Numbered from the stretch's first letter, positions 42,280 to 52,243 are shown. The stretch is DNA of 64,000 nucleotides from Segatella copri (GCF_026015295.1 NZ_JAPDUW010000001.1:1364001-1428000), one strand, 5' to 3'. Notes: generated by a model not told the origin, from the sequence alone. A program made the numbers and translations.

Positions 42280-43698
42280 TCAGGAGTGCTGCGGGATGAC
42301 TATTGAAATTCTGGTTCCCTTGCCCACTTCGCTCTGCATCATTTTTCTGCCCCCATGGGCCTTCACAATCATATCAACAAAACTCAAGCCCAAGCCGATG
42401 CCCGGCTGCATCATATCCGGGTAAGCATTGCTGCGATAGAACTTCGTCCAGACTCTCTGCTGCTCGTCGGGCGAAATTCCGATACCATTATCTGATACAG
42501 AAATCATGACTTCCTCCTTCTCGGTATCTCGGCAGGCAACATGGATATTGACTATGTCGCCAGAATACTTCACCGAGTTCTCCATCAGATTGCTGACCAC
42601 ATTCAGAAGCTGGTCTCTATCTCCCATCATCCGGTCGGAAGTGCGCTGGTAATCGAGCGAAGCATTCACCTCCTTCTGCTTATTCTTTCGATAAACTGCC
42701 ACCAGATTCTGCAAGGCGGCATGGATATCGAAAGAAGTTATCTGGAGCGGGATATGTTCCTCTGCCCTGATTACTTCCCGGAGTTTGGCGAGATAGGCAG
42801 TCAGGTTATCGCTCTCCTCTCTTACCGTCTCCATGATAAGGGCATTCTCATCCTTCTCATCTGTCTTTTGAGCAGAGAATACGGATACACACATCTTCAG
42901 CGTCTGCACGGGGCGTTTCAGCTCGTGAATCATCGTATGCACGAAGTCGCTTCGCATCTTATCCACCTTCTTCTGCAGGAGCATCACCTTGATGAGATAA
43001 GCTATGCTCAGGAGAAGCATGATGGTAACCAGGAGACTTCCTATCATCTGCCACATCATTCCCTTCAGGATGGGCAGCATCGGCACCTGCATCCTCATCT
43101 GCATCGACTGATACCGGATAGGATTGAAAGGCACTTCCACCAGCATTTCGTGATGAAACAAGGTAGGAGGCTCTACGATTCTTGTCTGCCACAGACGATG
43201 CTTTCCCGTCTTCATCTCTGCCCCGATGAAATCATTGCCCAGTTTCCTACTGATGAAACGGTCAAAATGCGCCTTGTCAAAGTGGGTAAGCTGGTAAGTG
43301 GTGTAAGTATTCAGGCAATCAAAAGAATTGTTGGAATCCGTCTCACGCAAATCGAAAGTATCTCTCTTCTCCATCACGTTGCCGAATCCCGGCTTGCTAT
43401 ACACCACTCCACCAATGATTGTATCCGTATCCAGCGGAGAGCAAATCGTTGTACAGGGACGCTTGCTGTCTGAAAAATATGCAGTAACGACATAACCGAT
43501 ATGTGATTTTTCTCTTACCGCCGCTCCGATATTTGTCTGATAGGCAATAATCGCCCGTTCCGCCTTTTCGGCGTTTTTCTTCCCCATCTCTCCCATCGAA
43601 TAGGTTACGCTATTATAGAGCCAATAGGTCTGCAAGCCTATCAGCAGGAAAGAGGAAAGGATGGCGAGCAGCCAGACTTGTTTGATTCTTCTATTCAT
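42280..43698 (-). CDS. Sensor histidine kinase (RprX-like)
   Basis: The 472-residue kinase has two membrane helices (about 10-28, and about 212-235 with MIGSLLVTIMLLLSIAYLI) around a periplasmic sensor of about 180 residues. The HisKA phosphorylation site is in MIHELKRPVQTLK (His in HELKRP). The ATPase domain shows N box NLMENSVKY, and G boxes DNGIGISPDE and GIGLGLSFVDM. It presumably senses envelope conditions and phosphorylates the downstream regulator. A divergent TonB-receptor-like gene starts about 160 bases away. Confidence 0.92.
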   Translation of the reverse strand: MNRRIKQVWLLAILSSFLLIGLQTYWLYNSVTYSMGEMGKKNAEKAERAIIAYQTNIGAAVREKSHIGYVVTAYFSDSKRPCTTICSPLDTDTIIGGVVYSKPGFGNVMEKRDTFDLRETDSNNSFDCLNTYTTYQLTHFDKAHFDRFISRKLGNDFIGAEMKTGKHRLWQTRIVEPPTLFHHEMLVEVPFNPIRYQSMQMRMQVPMLPILKGMMWQMIGSLLVTIMLLLSIAYLIKVMLLQKKVDKMRSDFVHTMIHELKRPVQTLKMCVSVFSAQKTDEKDENALIMETVREESDNLTAYLAKLREVIRAEEHIPLQITSFDIHAALQNLVAVYRKNKQKEVNASLDYQRTSDRMMGDRDQLLNVVSNLMENSVKYSGDIVNIHVACRDTEKEEVMISVSDNGIGISPDEQQRVWTKFYRSNAYPDMMQPGIGLGLSFVDMIVKAHGGRKMMQSEVGKGTRISIVIPQHS

Positions 43699-43719
43699 AT
43701 CATTTTTTCTTTTTCAATG

Positions 43720-43727
43720 CAAAGGTA
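43720..43727 (-). promoter_or_regulatory. -7 box of the RprX-like operon
   Basis: TACCTTTG on the minus strand, 22 bases before the kinase start. Confidence 0.65.
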
Positions 43728-43859
43728 CGAAGATTTCATTATATATAATAAGGTGAAGCAAGATTATTTTGCCAGCGTAATGTTTCAGTAATGATTATTT
43801 GCATTTTTGAGCCCGAAAAGCTGTTCCTTTGCAAACGAAAACAAAAAACAAGGAAGAAT

Positions 43860-46076
43860 ATGAAGAAAGAAACAGTTTTATGGGCGATGCTAGCCACCAC
43901 CACCTGTGCAACTGCACAAAATGGGAAATTCCCGACATCTGGAGTTTCCGTAGACTCGGTACAGACGGAAAAAGATTCGATCAAAGCTAACCAAGAAGCT
44001 GAGAGCAAAGCAGACAAGGAGGCCGAGATTCAAGCCGTAACCGTAACAGGTCATCGCCCGATGTACAAAATGAGAAACGAGACCCTGGTTACCCGTGTCC
44101 GCAATACACCTTTGGCAAAGGAGCCAACGCTGGAAGATGTATTGAGGCACATTCCCGGCATGAAACAAACCGCCGATGGAACTCAGGAAGTAAACGGACT
44201 GGGAGCACCCATCATCTATCTCAACGACAAGAAGGCGACTTCTGCCGAACTCTCTCATCTCGATGTGAAGCTGATAGATGAAATAGAACTCATTACCACT
44301 CCTGGTGCAAAATATGATGCAACGACGGGAGCCGTACTGAGAATCCTGACGAGAAGAACAGACGAGGGTATATTCGGCAAGATGCAGGTGTATGATAAAT
44401 TGAGCGAGGTGAACACCAACCACGAGGAATTGACCCTGGGTTGGGTAACGAAGAAGATTTCGCTCACAGGATTTTACGGCTACACAGACAACCGATACAA
44501 TGTGCATCAGCCACAGGAAGCGCTCGTAAGAGCCAAAGATGGCGAATATCTCTTCGGAACCGACCGCCATGGCAAGAACAAGGCAAATTATAACGCTACA
44601 GAACTCAACTTCGACTGGTTGCTCAGCAAGCAACACGAAGTGGGAATACAATGGGAAGGGCTTTGGCTGAATGGCGGTAGAAGCGAGAAACAGCAGCAGT
44701 ACTATCGCTATCCTAACCCAACAGGAGAAGATACAAATAGCGAGATGAAGCTTTCTGATATAGATGGCAAGATGAAGTATTTCGATGCGGAGAGCCAGCA
44801 ATGGGGACACCAGCGCAGTCACCACTTCAACCTCTTCCATCTGGCTAAATGGTCGAAGCATTTCTCATCACAGATTTATCTGGACTATGCAAGGAACAAG
44901 GATTCTGACAGCCAGCCTATCACGGAGAAAGAAGGTAGCGAGATACAGGAAACCCTCAACCGCTCTAATTCCAACTACGATATCTATAGTGGAAGAATCG
45001 AAGTCAAGCAACTCATCTCTGATAAACATTCCATCAACTATGGTGGCGAATGGAGCCTGATGGCAGGCAAGGGAAAAACCGAAAGTTCTGCCGATATGCT
45101 TGGAACTACGGAATACAAAAACCACGATACCAAGACGGCAGCTTACCTGCAATATCAGGGTGAAGCTGGCAGATGGAGCTGGTGGGCAGGCATCCGATAC
45201 GAGCATCTCACATCCCGATACACCAATCTGTCGGAGGAATCTCCCGACAATATGGAGCGCCATTACAACCAGTGGTTTCCATCGTTCGGTATCACTCTCA
45301 ACGAACCATCGTGGCATCACTCGCTCAGCTTCCGAACTACCACCGCCCGACCTTCTTTCAGTCAGCTCAGTGGAAACATCTACTATATCTCGCGCTTTCA
45401 GTATCAGATCAGCAATCCGAAGCTGCAGCCTGTCAACACCTATCGTCTGACCTACTCCGTGCAGTGGAAAGATTTCATGGGAATGCTGAGATACACCCGT
45501 ACCGACCACTCCATCATGTATGTGCATAAAGTACCGGAAGACAAGCCCGTAAGATACGTGAGTACATTCATGAACTTCAACAAGATTCAGAAATACATGG
45601 CATATCTCAACTGGGGTCACGTCTTCGGCTGCTGGCGCCCAAATGTAAATGCAAGCATCACTTACCAGCGCTTCTCTGTAAATGATCATGGAGAGCTAAT
45701 CAGCTATAACGGAGCAACTTGGAATGCATCATTTGACAATTACTTCACGCTACCAAACGACTATCAGCTGTCGCTCTCCTACAGTTTTGACAACGGAGGG
45801 CAAGTGGGCAAAACGAAGTTCCGCCCCACTCAGAACTGGAGTCTTGGTGCCAACAAATCGTGGATGGACGGCAGATTACAGGTTGCCTTCAGTGCCAACG
45901 ACCTCTTCCATCAGCAGCTCTTCAAGGAGCGAACCCACGAGCATGCCGTTGACTTCTCCCAGACTGAGGATTACAAGCTATGGAGCTACAAGTTGACCGT
46001 AACCTGGAAATTCAACAAGCGCAAGGGAAGATACAACGGCATGAACAGTGCGGAAGATGAATTGAACCGACTATAG
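43860..46076 (+). CDS. Outer-membrane TonB-receptor-like barrel (OMP_b-brl_3 type)
   Basis: From ATG 43860 the protein has 738 residues with signal MKKETVLWAMLATTTCATAQ. The plug region (about 75-190) has the LEDVLRHIPGMKQTADG and IIYLNDKKATS motifs, and the ITTPGAKYDATTGAVLRILT block typical of this class. The barrel fills the rest and ends with an extra tail, YNGMNSAEDELNRL, instead of a bare final aromatic residue. It has no STN or carboxypeptidase-like domain. It is divergent from the RprX-like kinase and may be its target. Substrate unknown. The 23-residue upstream extension is rejected as non-signal-like. Confidence 0.85.
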   Translation: MKKETVLWAMLATTTCATAQNGKFPTSGVSVDSVQTEKDSIKANQEAESKADKEAEIQAVTVTGHRPMYKMRNETLVTRVRNTPLAKEPTLEDVLRHIPGMKQTADGTQEVNGLGAPIIYLNDKKATSAELSHLDVKLIDEIELITTPGAKYDATTGAVLRILTRRTDEGIFGKMQVYDKLSEVNTNHEELTLGWVTKKISLTGFYGYTDNRYNVHQPQEALVRAKDGEYLFGTDRHGKNKANYNATELNFDWLLSKQHEVGIQWEGLWLNGGRSEKQQQYYRYPNPTGEDTNSEMKLSDIDGKMKYFDAESQQWGHQRSHHFNLFHLAKWSKHFSSQIYLDYARNKDSDSQPITEKEGSEIQETLNRSNSNYDIYSGRIEVKQLISDKHSINYGGEWSLMAGKGKTESSADMLGTTEYKNHDTKTAAYLQYQGEAGRWSWWAGIRYEHLTSRYTNLSEESPDNMERHYNQWFPSFGITLNEPSWHHSLSFRTTTARPSFSQLSGNIYYISRFQYQISNPKLQPVNTYRLTYSVQWKDFMGMLRYTRTDHSIMYVHKVPEDKPVRYVSTFMNFNKIQKYMAYLNWGHVFGCWRPNVNASITYQRFSVNDHGELISYNGATWNASFDNYFTLPNDYQLSLSYSFDNGGQVGKTKFRPTQNWSLGANKSWMDGRLQVAFSANDLFHQQLFKERTHEHAVDFSQTEDYKLWSYKLTVTWKFNKRKGRYNGMNSAEDELNRL

Positions 46077-46126
46077 CCGGACAAGACTCTCTTATCTTAA
46101 TGATTTTATAATTTCAAGTATCCGGG

Positions 46127-46525
46127 TTATCCCACTCCCAGCAGTTCTACTTCGAATATCAGGGTAGAACCGCCTGGGATGCCCGGCTGCGAGAACTTGC
46201 CGTAGCCCATCTCGGCTGGGATGTAAAGTTCCCACTGGTCGCCCACGTGCATCTGCTGCATGGCAACAATCCAGCCATCAATCAGGTCGCTCAATCGCAT
46301 GGCGAAAGGCGTACCGCCACGGCTGGAATCAAACTTCTTGCCATTGATGGTCCAACCGGTATAATGAGCCGTCACGATGCTGCGTCGGCTAGGCTGTGCT
46401 CCCTTCGGGTCGCCCTGCTTCAACACCTTATAATAAATACCACGAGGCAGCGCCATAACGCCCTCCTCCTTTGCCTTTTCCTCCAGCCAACGCTTGTTGG
46501 CCTCAACATATTCTCTTTTTGCCAT
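46127..46525 (-). CDS. FKBP-type peptidyl-prolyl isomerase
   Basis: The 132-residue protein has an FKBP core (about residues 25-130), with VTAHYTGWTINGKKFDSS, GWIVAMQQMHVGD, and the IPAEMGYG and GGSTLIFEVELL ends, which are the catalytic loops. A short charged N-terminal helix precedes it. There is no signal peptide, so it is probably cytoplasmic. It is a single-gene unit ahead of the oxidoreductase remnant. Confidence 0.93.
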   Translation of the reverse strand: MAKREYVEANKRWLEEKAKEEGVMALPRGIYYKVLKQGDPKGAQPSRRSIVTAHYTGWTINGKKFDSSRGGTPFAMRLSDLIDGWIVAMQQMHVGDQWELYIPAEMGYGKFSQPGIPGGSTLIFEVELLGVG

Positions 46526-46634
46526 AAAACTATTTGATACTTGATATACTATGATTTTTGCGCAAAGTTACAAAAATCTATCGTATCTGCAAAAGAAAAA
46601 GGAGAACTTTTCTTCTTTTATCAAAGAAAAGCAG

Positions 46635-46642
46635 TACCTTTG
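46635..46642 (+). promoter_or_regulatory. -7 box of the deleted oxidoreductase gene
   Basis: TACCTTTG followed by CACCC, still in place 26 bases before the ATG of the remnant. Confidence 0.6.
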
Positions 46643-46667
46643 CACCCTAATCATCAAAAAATACGAT

Positions 46668-46819
46668 ATGCCACAATCACTACATATTGCAATTATTGGT
46701 GGGGGTGCCGCAGGATTCTTTGCGGCGAAGTGCTCGACATCGATGCCATCACCGGCGGCTTCAATCTGCAGGCAGCCTGGACCACGGGGTATGTGGTGGG
46801 ACAACATATCGGAGAATAG
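46668..46819 (+). pseudogene. NAD(P)/FAD-dependent oxidoreductase (BaiN/HI0933 type) with large internal deletion
   Basis: The first 20 codons, [20 protein letters not shown], are the FAD-binding start of a protein that should have about 400 residues. Directly after it, in a different frame, come the family's last residues: [19 protein letters not shown], then [12 protein letters not shown] and a stop at 46817-46819. About 350 codons are missing. The short shared word TGCGGCGA at the junction suggests a microhomology deletion. The promoter and start remain, so a 55-residue nonsense peptide could still be made. Confidence 0.85.
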
Positions 46820-46820
46820 C

Positions 46821-47828
46821 CTATTTCTCTTTTGAAACAAAGTCTTTCACGATGCGGGTGTATTCCTCGTGATGGTCGCGATATGCCATGGCATGAACGG
46901 AGCCCTTGGCGATGAAGATAGCTTTTCTGCCCTTCGTCTTTGCCTCAAAAAGCGGATGAAGCATGGCGTAGGGCACGAAGGCATCCTTATCGCCATGGAT
47001 AAAGAGCATCGGTTTGGTGCTCTTGCGAACCTGCTCTATCTGCTGCGCCTCGGCAAACGACCAGCCGTAGCGATACTGGCAAAGGGCGGAAGTGGTATTC
47101 ATCAGCGGGAAGGCAGGCAAGCCAAACTGGTCTTTGAGCTGAGCGGAAAACTCATCCCATACGCTGGTATAGCCGCAGTCCTCCACAAAGCACTTCACGT
47201 AATCGGGAGTCTTCTCTCCCGATACCGCCATCGTGGTTGCCGCACCCATCGAAATACCGTGAATCACCTGACGGGTATTCTTCATTCTTCGGTCTTCACC
47301 CTTCAATCTAAAAATCTCATTGGCGATTTCCGACCATCTGATGACATCCCATCTATCCTTCCATCCCATCTGGATATGGTCGCCCTCGCTCTCTCCATGT
47401 CCATACAGATCTGGCAGGAGCACATTATACCCCATATCGTGATTATAGAGATAGGCGATGTGCAGCATTCCTTCGGAGCGCACCTGATAGCCATGCACCA
47501 CCACGGCAGTCTTTTCCGTAGTCTTCGGTGCATAGAGATAGATGGCATGGGCCTTGTAGCCCGATGGCATCGTGACAAAGGTATCCTTCACGCAATGGTG
47601 CTGATACACGGAGTCCATCCAGCCAACCATCCAGGGGCACTCGTTCTTCATTCTGTTCTTCCAATGCTCAGCCGTCATTCTCTCCTTCTTCGGATAGTTG
47701 AGCGAATAATTGAGCATATAGTTGCTGGCACCATATAGTCCCAGCACCACGAGCACCACCAAGCCCAGAGCCGAAGCGATGCCTATCTTTCTCATCTTTT
47801 CCTGTTTCATCTTCATTCTTATTGCCAT
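46821..47828 (-). CDS. Alpha/beta hydrolase (serine aminopeptidase S33-like)
   Basis: The 335-residue protein has an N-terminal membrane anchor (about 14-33: IGIASALGLVVLVVLGLYG). The hydrolase domain has the oxyanion strand TAVVVHGYQVRSEG, nucleophile motif GISMGAATTM (about residue 180), Asp in HGDKDAFVPYAM and His in GSVHAMAYRDH. The lid region is typical of S33/BAAT-like hydrolases. The stop codon is next to the oxidoreductase remnant's end (2 bases away), so the deletion left its neighbour intact. Substrate unknown. Confidence 0.87.
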   Translation of the reverse strand: MAIRMKMKQEKMRKIGIASALGLVVLVVLGLYGASNYMLNYSLNYPKKERMTAEHWKNRMKNECPWMVGWMDSVYQHHCVKDTFVTMPSGYKAHAIYLYAPKTTEKTAVVVHGYQVRSEGMLHIAYLYNHDMGYNVLLPDLYGHGESEGDHIQMGWKDRWDVIRWSEIANEIFRLKGEDRRMKNTRQVIHGISMGAATTMAVSGEKTPDYVKCFVEDCGYTSVWDEFSAQLKDQFGLPAFPLMNTTSALCQYRYGWSFAEAQQIEQVRKSTKPMLFIHGDKDAFVPYAMLHPLFEAKTKGRKAIFIAKGSVHAMAYRDHHEEYTRIVKDFVSKEK

Positions 47829-48002
47829 TACAAATATCTATTATTGAGTTTCTGCTGCAAAATTAAGGAAAAAGATGGAAATGGCAAAGAAACGAAGGAA
47901 AAAATCCTGTTAAATTGAAGCATAAAGCTGCATTTATAAGGGTATATGAACTACGACAAACAATCGATAAGCATATCCCAGAATGGATAGAGTTTCAACA
48001 GC

Positions 48003-50123
48003 TTACAATCTATCCATTTCCTTTTTCCCTGCCCCTTTACCTTTATATTTTGTTTTAACTGTATTAAACTTATATCTTACGATACATTCCACTGCCCTTA
48101 CAGACGCAGCCTTTTCAAGATAGACATCATTCATTCCGCTGAAAATGGTAAAAGTATTTTTGCGGGCAGTATTAAAGATGTCATTTGCAGACAACTTGAC
48201 ATTCCATTTTTTAGATAAGTCCTTAGCCAAAGAAAGATTTATCTGTCCAACACTCCCCATCTTAATATTCTCACTATTTCCCTCACTACGCCAACTGTAA
48301 TTTACTGTCGCCATATAGTTGTTATGGAATTTGAAAATATTATTGAACTTAACTACAACCAAAGGATTGTCCACGGGCTTTATATTCCCTCTGTAATCAA
48401 TCTTGTAAAATTGCGAGACAACACCACATGCCAATACGGGATAATAGCATTTCCAAAGGAATCCGGGCATAAAAGAAGCCATTATCTGTAAGTTAGACAG
48501 ACTGTTTCTAGAATTTTCCTTTTTGAGCAAAGCAATAGTCTTCGCATCATCATAATATGTATATGATGTTATTATTTGGTTTTGCACCTTTTTATAATTA
48601 GCAGTTAATGCCAGCCAGCGATACCTCAAATTCAAAGTTATGTTGTCGCTATAGGATGGTTGCAAATACGGATTTCCACTTTGATAGAGATATTTGTTAA
48701 CATAGTGAACCGTGTTGCTCAACTGAGAGTACAATGGACGATAGCATTGCTTAGAATAGCTCAGCTGCACCATAGTTTTTCCAATGGGCAGAGACAATGA
48801 AGCAGTCGGAAAAAACTTATCATAAACATGTGACTGTTCGTGATTTTTTCTGCCACCTATAAAATATTCACTGTTCACATGCTCATACCTGCCACCGATA
48901 CGGAATGTTACATTGCCTAGATGCTGCATAGTTTCAACGTAATATGCCATGTTAAGCTCCTGTATTTTATTGTTCTCGCCTGCCATAATGCTATTTTCAC
49001 TTTCTGAATTTTCCTCACGGCTACTATTGGTGAAATCTACTCCAAAGCTAAAATTACCTTTAAGAAATGGGTGTGACACATATAATTCCGTTGCCATAAA
49101 CCTAGCATGCCCAACATCTTTTATTCCGAAATCCTGATTGATGCCGGTTTGCTCTATAACGTTTTGATTTTCATGTGTTTTTTTCCACATTAAATCAAAA
49201 GTCATTTCCAAATTCCATTTTCCCCAAACCCCATGGCAATATCCATCTAACAAATGTTCCAAATCTCTTAATTTGATATCCTTGTATGCAGAAGTCTCAC
49301 TTTCAATTACATCATCAGAATATAATGATGACATAATGCTCGAATTGGTCTTTATTGGAGCATAAGACACTTGGTAAAATGCGCCAAATGAGAGTTTTGG
49401 AGACGAGGAAAAATCAAATCCCCATTTACCATCAATCAACTTTGAGTGCTGTGTCGATTTCATAGTCGTATTCTGCTGATGATGTGACGAGAGCCATGAA
49501 TTCTGAACATTTTTGCTAGAGTTCGTATTCTTGCCTTTCTCAAATCCCAACGTTCCAAAAACATCCAAATTGTCAATTCTATAGTTCAAGTCCAAATTGT
49601 CTTTGCCATACATATAATTACGACAACCAAAAGTCGCGATGTTATCAAAGGAGAAACCATCCCCAACCTTTTTAATGGTTGTTATCTTTATGATGGAACC
49701 TATGGTTGATGCATAACGTGAACTTGGATTCGTTATAACTGTTATCTTATCTATTTGGTTAGCCTTCAATTGCTCAACTTCTATATTATTGCGGACAATA
49801 TGTCCATTGATATAGAAGACTGGTTTTCCCTTGCCAAAAACTTCAATGGAACCATTATTATTCAGTACACCAGGCAATATACCCATAACATCTTTTGCAA
49901 AACCAAGTTTTTCCAAGACGGTACCTTTGACTTCTGTCACAAAGCCTTCGCTGTTCAACTTTGCCAAAGGGCGGGTTGCTCTAACAACAACCTCCCTTAA
50001 TTGCAAAGTATCCTTTCCAAAATTTTGGTTAGCGATGCCAGTCTGTGCCAAACAGATTTGAGCTAAAATCAAATGAAATATAATACCAACAAATCTTTTT
50101 ACCTTAAAATCTAACATTTTCAT
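48003..50123 (-). CDS. Outer-membrane TonB-receptor-like barrel (706 residues)
   Basis: The protein has a signal peptide (about residues 9-26, ending ICLAQTG). The plug-like part (about 40-155) has LGFAKDVMGILPGVLNNNG, YINGHIV and the ITVITNPSSRYASTIGSII block, then a barrel. It has no STN or carboxypeptidase-like domain. The end is KYKGKGAGKKEMDRL, a tail shared with other barrels in this window. It lies 30 bases after the 681-residue barrel gene on the same strand, so they probably form one operon. Base composition is more A/T-rich than most neighbours, perhaps a sign of separate origin. Confidence 0.82.
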   Translation of the reverse strand: MKMLDFKVKRFVGIIFHLILAQICLAQTGIANQNFGKDTLQLREVVVRATRPLAKLNSEGFVTEVKGTVLEKLGFAKDVMGILPGVLNNNGSIEVFGKGKPVFYINGHIVRNNIEVEQLKANQIDKITVITNPSSRYASTIGSIIKITTIKKVGDGFSFDNIATFGCRNYMYGKDNLDLNYRIDNLDVFGTLGFEKGKNTNSSKNVQNSWLSSHHQQNTTMKSTQHSKLIDGKWGFDFSSSPKLSFGAFYQVSYAPIKTNSSIMSSLYSDDVIESETSAYKDIKLRDLEHLLDGYCHGVWGKWNLEMTFDLMWKKTHENQNVIEQTGINQDFGIKDVGHARFMATELYVSHPFLKGNFSFGVDFTNSSREENSESENSIMAGENNKIQELNMAYYVETMQHLGNVTFRIGGRYEHVNSEYFIGGRKNHEQSHVYDKFFPTASLSLPIGKTMVQLSYSKQCYRPLYSQLSNTVHYVNKYLYQSGNPYLQPSYSDNITLNLRYRWLALTANYKKVQNQIITSYTYYDDAKTIALLKKENSRNSLSNLQIMASFMPGFLWKCYYPVLACGVVSQFYKIDYRGNIKPVDNPLVVVKFNNIFKFHNNYMATVNYSWRSEGNSENIKMGSVGQINLSLAKDLSKKWNVKLSANDIFNTARKNTFTIFSGMNDVYLEKAASVRAVECIVRYKFNTVKTKYKGKGAGKKEMDRL

Positions 50124-50153
50124 CCGTTCCTATATCTTTTGTTTAATAAAACT

Positions 50154-52199
50154 CTATTCCACTCTTAACAAAGAGCTGTTTATATTCTTATTAACATCCT
50201 TCTCTACTTTTTTGGTTTTCCTGCCAAAGTCGAAGGAGTAAGCAACCTTGATGCTGGCATATTGCGAAGCCGTCTGGTCTTTGATGCTCTTACTGTAGCT
50301 GTAGATAGGCAAATCCAACCAATATTGCTTCTCCTGCTTTTTGAAAGGCGATACTGCCTGAAGTTCTACATAGAGGTTGTCCCTGCTGTAAGAACACGAC
50401 ATTCCATAGTCAATAGGAGTCTTGCTTATCACCAAAGCAGCTTCATCTAAAGACTTCTTGCCAAAATGCAGGTAAGGCTTCAAGGCAAAATCACCCATGA
50501 ACATATTCAACCCAAGATTACCCGTCAAATTATTGTTATGCTTCGACCAGGTAGTCTTCACCTCCGCATGGTTATATCTGATATCTCCCGACAGATTGGC
50601 AAACTTACACAGTTTGTACTGCAAGGCGAGGATAGCAGAATAATATTGAGCATTTCCACCATTCGAGTAAGTCTTCACTATTTTCCCGTTTGCCTCATCC
50701 AGGTAATAATCATCAGTTACAGGATGATGATTGTAGCGGAATTGTCCGATGGCAGAAACACTCAACCTGTTGAAACGCCCCATATAATATAAATAGGTGT
50801 TGATGTCATGCGATTTCTTCAGTTCGGGCATTCCCTTTTCCATCATGTGGGAATTGACCTGAATCATAGCCCGGTTGATGACATCCATACCATGATTGGA
50901 GTTCATGAAGTTGAATGACCACAAGAGCATTCCCTTATTCAGCTGGTATTGCACATTCGTATTGATGCGAGGAGACAGCTGGCTAAAACTGTTGTCTCCA
51001 TGCAGATGATATTGAAGCCAATCCAATCCGATGCGGGTTTTCAGGCTCAAGCGCCTGCTAGCCTGGAAATTATAGGAGAAGAAAGCCAACGACTCCCCTT
51101 TCCACAGATGCTGCCAAAGTTCGCAATTGCCGGAATAATCGGCATTCCAGACATCGTGGTAATGAAACAGTTCCACAGATAAGGAATGCTTGTGAGAGAA
51201 ATAATTATAGATGGCAGACAGCTGGAACGACAGCGCATTCTCGTCTTCATCGGTCATTGCCTCGAAAGGCTGTTCCTGATAAAGACGATGATAGGAGTTG
51301 GCAGAATACTTGCCATGTACTCCCAAAGTAAGCGTCTGATTCTTGCTTAATGGTAAGTTGGCGTTCAGGTCAATCTTAGGAGACAGACTCTTCTTCCGGA
51401 TATTTGAGAAGATGTCCGTCTCTGTGCTTTCCTTCGCAAAACCAGAAGATGCATTTCTTGGAGTAGAGAGGTTGACGAGCGTAAACTTGCCCACCCAATA
51501 TCTCTTTCCCTTCTGGTTCTGATAGCGGAACTGCATATATTCCTGGTGGTTCCGGTAAGAATTCTTACTATAGCTCTCCCTATCAAATAGGGATTGTGGA
51601 AACTGATAGTTCTCATTGTTCCAGGTCTCAGTACCATCTACATGACTATAGTTTGCACCAGCAAACACAGTATAGGAATTGTTACCTTTTACATAATTGG
51701 TGGCAACGTTATAGTCGCCATGGTCATATCCTATCGTCTGCAGTCCGTCAGCCTGCACATATCCTCCATATCGGTATTGTTTGGTGATGAAGTTGACGAC
51801 AAGCTTATCCTTGGCGTATTTTCCCGATGGAGCATCATGATATTCTATCTTCTCGATGTCACGAGGACGGAGCATCTGTATTTCCCGGATGTCGCATTCC
51901 TGCCCATTCAGATACAAGGTGGCTTGCAGTCCCATCACATCCACCTGATTCGATTTTGCATCGATGATGAGTCCTGGGATATTCAGGTTTTCCAACACTC
52001 CGAATCCATTGACCGCATGTTTTCGTTGCTGGCTGTTGGGATAGATGACGAGATGATCACCCACACGACTGATATTGGAGGCTGATACCACCACATCATC
52101 CAAAGCTTTAGTAGAGACAATAGAGTCCTTCCCAGTGTTCTGAGCGAACACGGGCACAGCAGCCATCAGCAGTCCAAAAGAGCAAAAAACCGTCTTCAT
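50154..52199 (-). CDS. Outer-membrane TonB-receptor-like barrel (681 residues)
   Basis: The protein has a signal peptide (ending VPVFAQ) and a plug-like start with ALDDVVVSASNIS, GFGVLENLNIPG and a LRPRDIEKIEYHDAPSGKY block of the same class. A long barrel follows. Unlike the other barrels here it ends KNINSSLLRVE rather than the KYKGxGAG tail. Its promoter box (52236-52243) suggests it begins a separate operon with the 706-residue barrel. Substrate unknown. Confidence 0.8.
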   Translation of the reverse strand: MKTVFCSFGLLMAAVPVFAQNTGKDSIVSTKALDDVVVSASNISRVGDHLVIYPNSQQRKHAVNGFGVLENLNIPGLIIDAKSNQVDVMGLQATLYLNGQECDIREIQMLRPRDIEKIEYHDAPSGKYAKDKLVVNFITKQYRYGGYVQADGLQTIGYDHGDYNVATNYVKGNNSYTVFAGANYSHVDGTETWNNENYQFPQSLFDRESYSKNSYRNHQEYMQFRYQNQKGKRYWVGKFTLVNLSTPRNASSGFAKESTETDIFSNIRKKSLSPKIDLNANLPLSKNQTLTLGVHGKYSANSYHRLYQEQPFEAMTDEDENALSFQLSAIYNYFSHKHSLSVELFHYHDVWNADYSGNCELWQHLWKGESLAFFSYNFQASRRLSLKTRIGLDWLQYHLHGDNSFSQLSPRINTNVQYQLNKGMLLWSFNFMNSNHGMDVINRAMIQVNSHMMEKGMPELKKSHDINTYLYYMGRFNRLSVSAIGQFRYNHHPVTDDYYLDEANGKIVKTYSNGGNAQYYSAILALQYKLCKFANLSGDIRYNHAEVKTTWSKHNNNLTGNLGLNMFMGDFALKPYLHFGKKSLDEAALVISKTPIDYGMSCSYSRDNLYVELQAVSPFKKQEKQYWLDLPIYSYSKSIKDQTASQYASIKVAYSFDFGRKTKKVEKDVNKNINSSLLRVE

Positions 52200-52235
52200 T
52201 CTTACAATATGTTTTTATTTCATCATTATCTAGTA

Positions 52236-52243
52236 CAAAAGTA
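52236..52243 (-). promoter_or_regulatory. -7 box of the two-barrel operon
   Basis: TACTTTTG on the minus strand, 37 bases before the 681-residue barrel start. Confidence 0.55.
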
